Shown here one piece after another: positions 25,317 to 31,784 of a stretch of 35,828 nucleotides of DNA (positions are counted from its first letter, which is position 1; every line of letters begins with the position of its first letter). A program made the position numbers and the translations under genes. The notes under the pieces were generated by a model that saw nothing but the letters and a program-made list of their open reading frames with translations, ran no database searches and was not told the origin of the DNA. Source of the stretch: DATAQC01 sp038232455. GTDB taxonomy: Bacteria > Actinomycetota > Acidimicrobiia > Acidimicrobiales > AC-14. The stretch covers positions 1-35,828 of the forward strand of contig JBBSHU010000019.1 in the NCBI GenBank assembly GCA_038232455.1, written 5' to 3'.

Positions 25317-25323
25317 TGCCGTC

Positions 25324-26355
25324 GTGGGCCACCTGGAGGTAAAGCGCCAGATGGGCCGCGGCGACATCGCCGCCGTCTCCGAGTTGCTCGACGTGGCCAC
25401 GAGGGTCGACGGCCACGCCCCTCTCGGCGAGCACCAGTGGCTCGACCTGGTCCACGGGGGTCGTGCCGGCTTTGCCGGCCTGGTGGCGTGGGAGCCGGGT
25501 CACGGCCACCCCGTCGGCTATGCCCAGCTCACCCGGGAGGGCGGCGTCGAGGGCCGCAACTGGGCCCTGGAGTTCGTGGTCGATCCGCACCACCGCGACA
25601 CCGACCCCGAGATCGGCACCACCCTGGTGGAGACGGCACTGTCGGTGGTCCGGGCCGAGGGGGGCGGCCACGTGCACCTGTGGGTGCCCAAGCCCGGTCC
25701 CGAGCACGACCGCATCGCCGACGCCACCGGCCTGGAGCGGGGTCGGGAACTCCGCCAGCTCCGCCGCCCGCTCCCCCTCCTGGGCCCGAGCGGCCCCGCG
25801 AGCGGGGCGGCTGCCGAGGCTTCGACACTGGACTTGCGGTCGTTCCAGGTGGGTCGTGACGAGGCGGCGTGGTTGGAGGTCAACAATCGCGCCTTCAAGT
25901 GGCATGCCGAACAGGGCGGTTGGAACGCCGGCACCGTCGCCGACCGCGAGGCCCAGCCCTGGTTCGACCCAGACGGCTTCCTCCTCCACGAGCGCGACGG
26001 GCGTCTGGCCGGCTTCTGCTGGACGAAGGTGCACCCCGACAACGATCCCCCGTTGGGCGAGATCTACGTGATCGCCGTCGACCCCGACTTCCAGGGCCAA
26101 GGCCTGGGTCGGGCCTTGGCCGTCGCCGGGCTGAACTGGCTGGCCGACCGGGGGCTGAGGACGGCGATGCTCTACGTCGACGGCGACAACACGCCCGCCC
26201 TCCGCCTCTACCAGGACCTCGGCTTCAATGTCGACCACATCGACCGGGCCTATACCGCCGACATCGACGCCGGCGCCGGGTCAGGTAAGGCGCTACCCGA
26301 CACCCACGCCGACGGCGGAACCGATGACGTAGGTGATAGCCGCGGGCACGGCTGA
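25324..26355 (+). CDS. mshD: Mycothiol synthase (tandem GNAT acetyltransferase)
   Basis: Acetylates Cys-GlcN-Ins, the last step of mycothiol synthesis. The 343-residue protein has two GNAT domains: a degenerate N-terminal one (about 1-150) and an active C-terminal one with NNRAFKWHAEQGGW, GEIYVIAVDPDFQGQGLGRAL for acetyl-CoA binding, and NTPALRLYQDLGF. The start is GTG behind a TAATAC box. The last 30 residues are hydrophilic and overlap the 3' end of the convergent VIT-family gene by 63 bases. The family places the organism in the actinobacteria. Confidence 0.9.
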   Translation: MGHLEVKRQMGRGDIAAVSELLDVATRVDGHAPLGEHQWLDLVHGGRAGFAGLVAWEPGHGHPVGYAQLTREGGVEGRNWALEFVVDPHHRDTDPEIGTTLVETALSVVRAEGGGHVHLWVPKPGPEHDRIADATGLERGRELRQLRRPLPLLGPSGPASGAAAEASTLDLRSFQVGRDEAAWLEVNNRAFKWHAEQGGWNAGTVADREAQPWFDPDGFLLHERDGRLAGFCWTKVHPDNDPPLGEIYVIAVDPDFQGQGLGRALAVAGLNWLADRGLRTAMLYVDGDNTPALRLYQDLGFNVDHIDRAYTADIDAGAGSGKALPDTHADGGTDDVGDSRGHG

Positions 26356-27078
26356 CCAGAGGAGCTGGCGCCCCGCCGATCGGGCGACCGGTCGCCCGGT
26401 GAAGCCCGCGAGGGCGGCCCCCACGCACAGGGCGGCGACAATACCAAGGACCACCGAAACGACGATCGCCGCCGTGCCCGTTCCGAAGAACCACGGCAGC
26501 AGCGGAATGAGGGCCCCGGCGGCGAAGGACAGGAACGACGAGACGGCGGCGGCAACGGGGGCACCCAGTGACTCGGGATGAATGCCCAGCTCCTCACGGG
26601 CATGGGTCTCGAGGGCCACCTTGGGATCGCGCATCAGAGCCTCGGCAAGGTCCTCGGCGACGCTCTCCTCGATGCCCCGGGAGCGGTAGAGCTGGACCAG
26701 CTCCTGTTGTTCGTGCTCGGGGCGGCGCTTGAGCTCCAGGCGTTCCATTTCCAGCTCGCGCTCGAGGAGCTCCTTCTGGGCGATCATGGAGATGTACTCG
26801 CCGGCGGCCATCGACACGGAGCCCCCGATGAGGCCGGCCAGGCCGGCCAGGCGCACGTAACCGGCGGCCGGGTTGGCGGCAGCCACACCCAGGATCAGGG
26901 CGACGTTCGACACCAGGCCGTCGCTCATGCCGAACACCGCGGCGCGAGCGGTACCGCCCTGGATGTTGCGGTGATGGGGCTCGGGCGGAGGCGGCAGCTC
27001 GCCCTCCGCAGACCCGGCCGGGCCTTGCGTGGTATCGGCTGCGGCCGGGGACGAGGAATGCGCGGATCGACGGGCCAT
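26293..27078 (-). CDS. VIT1/CCC1-family iron/manganese transporter-like protein
   Basis: A 261-residue membrane protein of the vacuolar-iron-transporter family, predicted to move Fe2+ or Mn2+. After about 40 hydrophilic residues come MSDGLVSNVALILGVAAANP, GGSVSMAAGEYISMIAQKEL, a charged cytoplasmic helical segment (about 105-170, ELEMERLELKRRPEHEQQEL and EESVAEDLAEAL) that corresponds to the metal-binding domain, and three further TM segments. The same frame stays open upstream on the minus strand across rlmN, but ATG 27078 fits the family. TAGATT lies 11 bases upstream. It overlaps mshD tail to tail. Confidence 0.88.
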   Translation of the reverse strand: MARRSAHSSSPAAADTTQGPAGSAEGELPPPPEPHHRNIQGGTARAAVFGMSDGLVSNVALILGVAAANPAAGYVRLAGLAGLIGGSVSMAAGEYISMIAQKELLERELEMERLELKRRPEHEQQELVQLYRSRGIEESVAEDLAEALMRDPKVALETHAREELGIHPESLGAPVAAAVSSFLSFAAGALIPLLPWFFGTGTAAIVVSVVLGIVAALCVGAALAGFTGRPVARSAGRQLLWSAVPAAITYVIGSAVGVGVG

Positions 27079-27123
27079 GGCGGTGAGAGAATCTACCTGC
27101 CGGCCCGCCTCCTTCCACCGCAC

Positions 27124-28179
27124 ATGAGTGGCGTGGACCATCATCGAGGGATGGGTGTCCCTCTCGACGTGAGCCTCGACGACCTTGCCGCACTGTTGGC
27201 CGGGGAGCCGCGGTACCGGGTCGGCCAGGTATGGCGGGCTCTGCACCAGGGACTCGACCCGTCCGAGATGACCGACCTTCCCGCCGGCGTCCGTCGACGT
27301 CTGGCTGCGGAGATGCCCGACGGCATGACGCTGGCAGCCACGTCGGTGAGCGTGGGCGCCGATACCGTGAAGTGGCTCTGGTCGCTGGCCGACGGCTCGT
27401 CGGTGGAGACGGTACTCATGCACTACCCGGGTCGGGCCACGGTGTGCGTGTCCAGCCAGGCCGGTTGCGCCATGGCGTGCACCTTCTGCGCCACCGGACA
27501 GGGCGGCTTCCGCCGCCACCTGACCACCGGCGAGATCGTGGAACAGGTCGTCCGGGCCCGACGGGCGGCGCTGCCCCGGCGACTGTCCAATGTGGTCTTC
27601 ATGGGCATGGGTGAGCCCCTGGCCAACTACGGCCCGACCTGGGCGGCCGTCGAGCGCCTCCACGCCGAGCTGGGCCTGTCGGCCCGCCACCTCACCGTCT
27701 CCACGGTGGGGATCGTCCCCGGCATCCTCCGCCTGGCTGCCGAGAGCCTTCCGGTGAACCTCGCCGTCTCCCTCCACGCCGCCAACGACGGGCTGCGCGA
27801 CGAGTTGGTGCCGATCAACCGGCGGTGGCCCCTTCCCGTGCTCCTCGACGCGTGCCGGACGTGGCGCGAGGCCAAGGGGCGTCGCCTCTCGTTCGAATGG
27901 GCCCTGATCGACTCGGTGAACGACCGCCCTTCCGACGCCGACGAGCTTGCCGCTCTGGCCCACCCCCTCGCCGCCCACGTGAACCTCATCCCCCTCAACC
28001 CCACGCCCGGCTACCTCACCCGGGGCACCCCTCCGGTCGGCGTCCGGGCCTTCCGCGACCGGCTTCGGGGCCTCGGTGTCAACGCCACGGTCCGGCGCAA
28101 CCGCGGAATCGACATCGATGCCGCCTGCGGCCAGCTGGCCGCCCTGAACGGCCCGAGGTCTACCGAACCAGGACGGTGA
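27124..28179 (+). CDS. rlmN: 23S rRNA (adenine-C2)-methyltransferase RlmN
   Basis: Radical-SAM enzyme methylating A2503 of 23S rRNA and A37 of some tRNAs. The C-x3-C-x2-C cluster motif is CAMACTFC, preceded by SSQAGCA. VFMGMGEPLANY, TVSTVGIVPG, NLAVSLHAAND and NPTPGY are family motifs, and the second catalytic Cys is in DAACGQL near the C-terminus. The start is uncertain: ATG 27124 is taken, while ATG 27151 matches the usual family beginning. The end overlaps the convergent nucleotidyltransferase gene by 20 bases. Confidence 0.93.
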   Translation: MSGVDHHRGMGVPLDVSLDDLAALLAGEPRYRVGQVWRALHQGLDPSEMTDLPAGVRRRLAAEMPDGMTLAATSVSVGADTVKWLWSLADGSSVETVLMHYPGRATVCVSSQAGCAMACTFCATGQGGFRRHLTTGEIVEQVVRARRAALPRRLSNVVFMGMGEPLANYGPTWAAVERLHAELGLSARHLTVSTVGIVPGILRLAAESLPVNLAVSLHAANDGLRDELVPINRRWPLPVLLDACRTWREAKGRRLSFEWALIDSVNDRPSDADELAALAHPLAAHVNLIPLNPTPGYLTRGTPPVGVRAFRDRLRGLGVNATVRRNRGIDIDAACGQLAALNGPRSTEPGR

Positions 28180-28948
28180 TGCCGGCGGTCGCCCGTACTG
28201 CCCGGCGCAGGTGCTCCCCGCGCTCGACCCGGGCCCCGGCCCACACGACGGTCGAGTCCACCGTGCCCTCGACGACAGCACCCTCACCGAGCACCGACGG
28301 GCCGCCCGACGCCGTCAGGTTGGCGGCCAGATAGTCGGACGGCGTGCCGCAGTCGAAGAAGGCACCGGGGTATCCGGCCAGGTCGAGGTCGCGGCCCGGG
28401 ACCAATCGGCGCCACGACGTCTCCCACAGCCCCGAGGGGCGCTCGTCCAAACGGCTGACCTCGGACCACGGCAGCAGGGCGGCCCCGGCATAGCGCCGGT
28501 CGCCCCAGGTGCCGCGACTCGGGTCGACCACGGTGAGCAGCCGGGTCCACCGGCCATCCCAGCCACCGACGAAGTCGCGTAGGTCGCCCCGTTGCCAGGC
28601 ATCGGCGTTGACGACGAGTACCCGCCGGCCGTCGATCCACCCCTTGAGGCGCCCGAGGGAGCCTGCCGTGCCCAGGGCCTCGGGCTCCTCGACCGAGAGC
28701 CGGACCTTCCCCGACGCCGCGGCTGCCTCTAGGTGGGCCTCAACCAGGACCCGGCCGTGATGGACGTTGACGGCCACGAGGGGCGTCACCGACCGGGCCC
28801 GCTGCACAGCCAGGTCGACCAGGGCGACGCCGCCCACCGGACAGAGTGCCTTTGGGAGCAGAGTGCTGAGCGGTCTGAGGCGGGCTCCGGCACCGGCCGC
28901 CAGCACAACAGCCACCACGTCGTCGCCGCCTGTCAGAATGTCGGCCAT
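28160..28948 (-). CDS. Sugar nucleotidyltransferase-like protein
   Basis: A 262-residue GT-A fold protein with VVAVVLAAGAGARLRPLSTLLPKALCPVGG, that is the G-x-G-x-R-[x]5-PK signature of NDP-sugar pyrophosphorylases. ALGTAGSLGRLKGW and VVNADAWQ match the nucleotide and metal site, although the usual L-x-x-N-[GA]-D reads VVNADAW. The C-terminal end has a short left-handed-helix-like segment. The closest functional type could be mannose-1-phosphate guanylyltransferase or N-acetylmuramate-1-phosphate uridylyltransferase; the substrate cannot be told. The start codon overlaps that of the divergent membrane-protein gene; a GTG near 28918 is an alternative. Confidence 0.82.
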   Translation of the reverse strand: MADILTGGDDVVAVVLAAGAGARLRPLSTLLPKALCPVGGVALVDLAVQRARSVTPLVAVNVHHGRVLVEAHLEAAAASGKVRLSVEEPEALGTAGSLGRLKGWIDGRRVLVVNADAWQRGDLRDFVGGWDGRWTRLLTVVDPSRGTWGDRRYAGAALLPWSEVSRLDERPSGLWETSWRRLVPGRDLDLAGYPGAFFDCGTPSDYLAANLTASGGPSVLGEGAVVEGTVDSTVVWAGARVERGEHLRRAVRATAGITVLVR

Positions 28949-29348
28949 GTCAGACCGGCGCTTCCTGAATCCGGCACAGCCCCAGACCCTTCAGATCGCC
29001 GTGTTCATCCTGTACCTCGATGGCGGCCTCGCTGTCCTGGGCCTCCTGAGTCGCACCCAGTCGATTCTGGTCGCTCTCGTGTCGCTGGTGGTGAACAGTG
29101 TGCCACTCGCCGTCGTCCTGGCCGTTGCCGGCTATGTCGGCGGAGGATACGGGATCGCCAACGAGAAGAAGTGGGGCTATGCCCTGGGCCTCGTGATGGC
29201 CTTCCTGCCCTTCCTCCTGGGGTTCTTCTATTTGGGTAACCAGATCTTCGGCGCCTTCGGTCTCCTCGGGCTCCTGTTCGCCGGTGCGCTGGTGGCCCTG
29301 CTCGTGCATCCCCAGAGTCGCGACTACCAGCGCATCTGGTTCAAGTAA
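28947..29348 (+). CDS. Small four-TM membrane protein
   Basis: A 133-residue protein with about four hydrophobic segments (IAVFILYLDGGLAVLGLL, LVALVSLVVNSVPLAVVLAVAG, WGYALGLVMAFLPFLLGFFYL, AFGLLGLLFAGALVALLV) and short charged ends (MSDRRFLNPAQPQ; HPQSRDYQRIWFK). I recognise no family with certainty. Its ATG shares two bases with the start codon of the divergent nucleotidyltransferase. It is the last chromosomal gene before the mobile element, which may have integrated just after its stop. Confidence 0.7.
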   Translation: MSDRRFLNPAQPQTLQIAVFILYLDGGLAVLGLLSRTQSILVALVSLVVNSVPLAVVLAVAGYVGGGYGIANEKKWGYALGLVMAFLPFLLGFFYLGNQIFGAFGLLGLLFAGALVALLVHPQSRDYQRIWFK

Positions 29349-29375
29349 ACGCTGGTAGAAATCGAGGAAACCCCA

Positions 29376-29443
29376 GGTAAACCGCTCTTTACCCCTAGTA
29401 CGGCGTTCTACTAGGTGATATGGTGACTCCATTCCCCCTAGGG
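29376..29443. repeat. Cluster of inverted repeats before the integrase (candidate att/regulatory region)
   Basis: Three symmetric motifs lie in 68 bases: GGTAAA (29376-29381) with TTTACC (29388-29393); CCTAGTA (29394-29400) with TACTAGG (29409-29415); and the palindrome CCCTAGGG (29436-29443). The stretch is less GC-rich than its flanks. The position between the last host gene and the integrase suits an attachment core with arm sites, or an operator controlling the integrase. A weak TATGGT (29419-29424) could be its -10. Confidence 0.5.
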
Positions 29444-29457
29444 TGAGGAGTGCCCGC

Positions 29458-30369
29458 ATGAGCATCAGGACGGCCCAGGAAGGCGACTTTGAGCGCCTTA
29501 TCGTCAGCTTCGGCCGACACCTCCGGGCCACGAACCGCTCGCCCCGGACCATCGAGAAGTACCTCGGCGCCGCGCGCCAGCTCGCCGCCTTCTGTGCCGC
29601 CAACGACATCCCCACCGACGTGGCCGCACTCCGCCGACGTGACGTCGAGGCCTACATCGCCCACCTCCTCGACCGCTTCAAGCCGGGCACCGCTGTCACC
29701 CGGTATCAGGACCTCCGGGTGTTCTTCGGCTGGTTGGTCGAGGAGGAGGAGATCACTGTCTCCCCCATGGAGCGCATGAAGCCGCCGATCCTGCCCGAGG
29801 TCCCGGTGCCCGTCCTCAGCCCGGAGGAGCAGCGGGCTCTGCTGGGGGTCTGCGAGGGCAAGGAGTTCGATGCCCGGAGGGACACCGCCATCATTCGGCT
29901 GTTCCTCGACGCCGGCATGCGCCGGGCCGAGCTGGCGAACCTCGCGCTCACCGACCTCGACCTCGAGCAAGGGGTCGCCTTCGTCGTCGGCAAGGGGCGC
30001 CGGCCGCGCGGCTGCCCGTTCGGCGCCAAGACTGCACAGGCCCTCGACCGCTACCTACGGTCGCGCGAGCGTCACAAGCTGGCGAGCCTCCCCGCCCTCT
30101 GGCTGACCCGCTTCGGCGGAATGACCGACTCCGCCGTCGCTCAGATGGTGAAGCGTCGGGGCCTCGAGGCCAGCATCAAGGACCTGCATCCCCACGTTCT
30201 ACGCCACACGTGGGCTCACTCCTGGCTCAATGCCGGAGGCAACGAGGGCGACCTCATGCGCCTGGCGGGGTGGCGAAGTCGGAACATGCTCGCTCGATAC
30301 GGCGCCTCGGCCGCCGACGAACGCGCCCGAGATGCCCATCGCCGACTGAGCCCGGGAGACCGACTGTGA
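29458..30369 (+). CDS. Tyrosine recombinase/integrase
   Basis: Site-specific recombinase of 303 residues. The N-terminal SAM-like DNA-binding domain covers about 8-100 (FGRHLRATNRSPRTIEKYLG). The catalytic domain has Arg155 in GMRRAEL, Lys179, His246 and Arg249 in HPHVLRHTWA, Trp272 in the His/Trp position, and nucleophile Tyr281 in ARYGAS. All catalytic positions are present. ATG 29458 has AGGAG seven bases upstream; upstream GTG 29443 is rejected for that reason. It is coupled by a GTGA overlap to the next gene. It probably integrates the element. Confidence 0.93.
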   Translation: MSIRTAQEGDFERLIVSFGRHLRATNRSPRTIEKYLGAARQLAAFCAANDIPTDVAALRRRDVEAYIAHLLDRFKPGTAVTRYQDLRVFFGWLVEEEEITVSPMERMKPPILPEVPVPVLSPEEQRALLGVCEGKEFDARRDTAIIRLFLDAGMRRAELANLALTDLDLEQGVAFVVGKGRRPRGCPFGAKTAQALDRYLRSRERHKLASLPALWLTRFGGMTDSAVAQMVKRRGLEASIKDLHPHVLRHTWAHSWLNAGGNEGDLMRLAGWRSRNMLARYGASAADERARDAHRRLSPGDRL

Positions 30370-30950
30370 ACGAAGACGAAAACCGCGCCGAATACGTGAC
30401 CCTCAAGTTCGGCGACCATGAGATCACAATGACCACCGAGGAGGCCGATCGGCTGACCGACGAGGACCGGGCGAGGCTGGGCGCCCAGCTCGCCGGCACC
30501 GACGAGTCCGTGGCCGCCAGCTACCGCGCCGAGGCAGCGACACGGGACCGGGCGCGGGCCGCTGCCCGTGGAAGCGGCGACCTGCTCGTGATCGGCTTGT
30601 GCACCGAGTGTAAGGGCCGCAAGGCAAGACAGATTGCCGAGGCCCGCCAATTCTCGGGTGGGGTTGTTTTCATCGGTCATGGTCCCGCACACCACCGCCT
30701 CCGGCAACTGTCGGTGCTACGGGACCGGTTCCGCTCCCGCGGTTGGACTCGGTCGGCGGGTCCGCCGATGCTCCAGGAGAAGTGCCTGGCTATCTTGACC
30801 GAGTCGCCGACGCCGGCTCTGAGCGCAACGTGCCCCGTGCACGGAACGGCCGACAACATCGATCCCACCGCCGTATTGCAATTGGCGCTATCGGCCGAGC
30901 CCGGTTGGCCCAGGAAAATGAAGATCACCCCCGGTGGTAGCACGGCGTAG
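30366..30950 (+). CDS. Unknown element-encoded protein with paired cysteines
   Basis: A 194-residue soluble protein of no family I recognise. The first 70 residues are charged and helical (FGDHEITMTTEEADRLTDED). Then come LLVIGLCTECKGRKARQ, VVFIGHGPAHHR, CLAILTES and ATCPVHG. The CxxC, the later Cys and the CPVHG could make a zinc site, and the strand-rich middle suggests a small alpha/beta fold. The GTG start overlaps the integrase stop (GTGA), so the two are co-translated, a position where directionality factors or repressors may occur. That role is only a guess. Confidence 0.6.
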   Translation: MNEDENRAEYVTLKFGDHEITMTTEEADRLTDEDRARLGAQLAGTDESVAASYRAEAATRDRARAAARGSGDLLVIGLCTECKGRKARQIAEARQFSGGVVFIGHGPAHHRLRQLSVLRDRFRSRGWTRSAGPPMLQEKCLAILTESPTPALSATCPVHGTADNIDPTAVLQLALSAEPGWPRKMKITPGGSTA

Positions 30951-31017
30951 TAGATTGGCGTCAACCGATAGTTGGCCGTGGGCTTGGCGCCCGAACCGTC
31001 TCGTGCATTGGGCAGCC

Positions 31018-31045
31018 GAGCAAGTAACCCGAAAGGGGCTTGCTC
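31018..31045 (+). promoter_or_regulatory. Hairpin enclosing the ribosome-binding site of the next gene
   Basis: GAGCAAG (31018-31024) pairs with CTTGCTC (31039-31045); inside, CCC (31028-31030) pairs with GGG (31035-31037) around a GAAA tetraloop. The AAAGGGG Shine-Dalgarno of the GTG at 31049 lies in the loop and 3' arm. The fold would block initiation unless opened, or could act as a weak terminator after the preceding gene. Confidence 0.6.
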
Positions 31046-31048
31046 ATC

Positions 31049-31306
31049 GTGTCCGACCACCTTTCACCTTCCGAGAGGGTGCTGCGCGCCAGGACGGCCG
31101 CCTACACATCCTGGGCCAACACGCGCGACGTTGCGGCCCGCACCGCTCCCGGCCGAGAGGCCGCCCACCGCCGGTTCGAGGACCAGGTCGACCCCGACCG
31201 TGTTCTGCCGGAGGCCGAGCGACTGCGCCGTGCTGACGCCGCCCGCAAGGCCTGGTTCACCAGCCTCGCCCTGAAGTCGGCCAAGGCCCGCAGGAAGGCC
31301 TCATGA
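31049..31306 (+). CDS. Small conserved actinobacterial prophage-type protein
   Basis: An 85-residue, highly basic, helical protein: SERVLRARTAAYTSWANTRD, a middle RFEDQVDPDRVLPEAERLRR, and KAWFTSLALKSAKARRK at the end. I recognise the pattern as a small protein frequent in actinobacterial prophages and integrative elements, of unknown function. GTG 31049 is chosen because AAAGGGG is ten bases upstream; TTG 31040 would leave almost no spacing. It overlaps the next gene by ATGA. Confidence 0.75.
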   Translation: MSDHLSPSERVLRARTAAYTSWANTRDVAARTAPGREAAHRRFEDQVDPDRVLPEAERLRRADAARKAWFTSLALKSAKARRKAS

Positions 31307-31527
31307 TTGGCGAAGGCGCCCCGCTCAAGGGCGCCCCCACCGACGGCCTGCCAGCCACGACCACGGTAGCCCAGGCCGCGCTCGAGCTGGAAGCTCTGGT
31401 CCGCCTGGGGGCTGCTCGCGACCTAATCGAGTACGTCCTGGCCGGCGCTGTCGTGCACCAGCCGTGGACGGCTGGTGCACGCGGGCTGATTGAGCGGGCC
31501 GCGTTCCTCCTGGAGATGGCGGCATGA
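31303..31527 (+). CDS. Small hypothetical protein of the mobile element
   Basis: A 74-residue mostly helical acidic protein (AALELEALVRLGAARDLIEYVL and ARGLIERAAFLLEMAA) of unknown function. ATGA overlaps at both ends tie it into the same message. Coding is inferred from coupling, codon-position GC pattern and regular helix periodicity rather than from a known family. Confidence 0.6.
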   Translation: MIGEGAPLKGAPTDGLPATTTVAQAALELEALVRLGAARDLIEYVLAGAVVHQPWTAGARGLIERAAFLLEMAA

Positions 31528-31784
31528 CCACCACCTACGAATTCCGGGTGTCGTGGAGGCGCCCGACCTGGTCCTCGACCACCCACACCAAGAGCAAGAC
31601 CTTCTCGAGGGAGTCCGACGCCCGCCAGTTCGTGGCCAAGCTCCGGGGCGACGGCCGCCCCGACTTGGCCCCCGCCGAGATCACCGTCGCCCGGTCGGGA
31701 GGTGGGGAGAATGAGCACCAACGCCATTCAGACGGCTGCCCTCGAGGCCCTGGCCGCAGGGCTCAACGTCCTGCCTCCGCGTGA
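31524..31784 (+). CDS. Small hypothetical protein preceding the replication gene
   Basis: An 86-residue protein. The first 58 residues look like a small alpha/beta unit (TYEFRVSWRRPTW, SKTFSRESDARQFVAKLR, EITVARS). The last 25 are Arg/Gly/Pro-rich and overlap the start of the replication gene by 74 bases, so the tail may be incidental. It begins at an ATGA overlap with the previous gene. The function is unknown; accessory DNA-binding proteins often hold this position in actinophage-like elements. Confidence 0.55.
   Translation: MTTTYEFRVSWRRPTWSSTTHTKSKTFSRESDARQFVAKLRGDGRPDLAPAEITVARSGGGENEHQRHSDGCPRGPGRRAQRPASA

Noticed and set aside
27079..28287. Minus-strand extension of the VIT-family frame across rlmN
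   Set aside because: It lies opposite RlmN, which has its radical-SAM motif; the family start fits ATG 27078.
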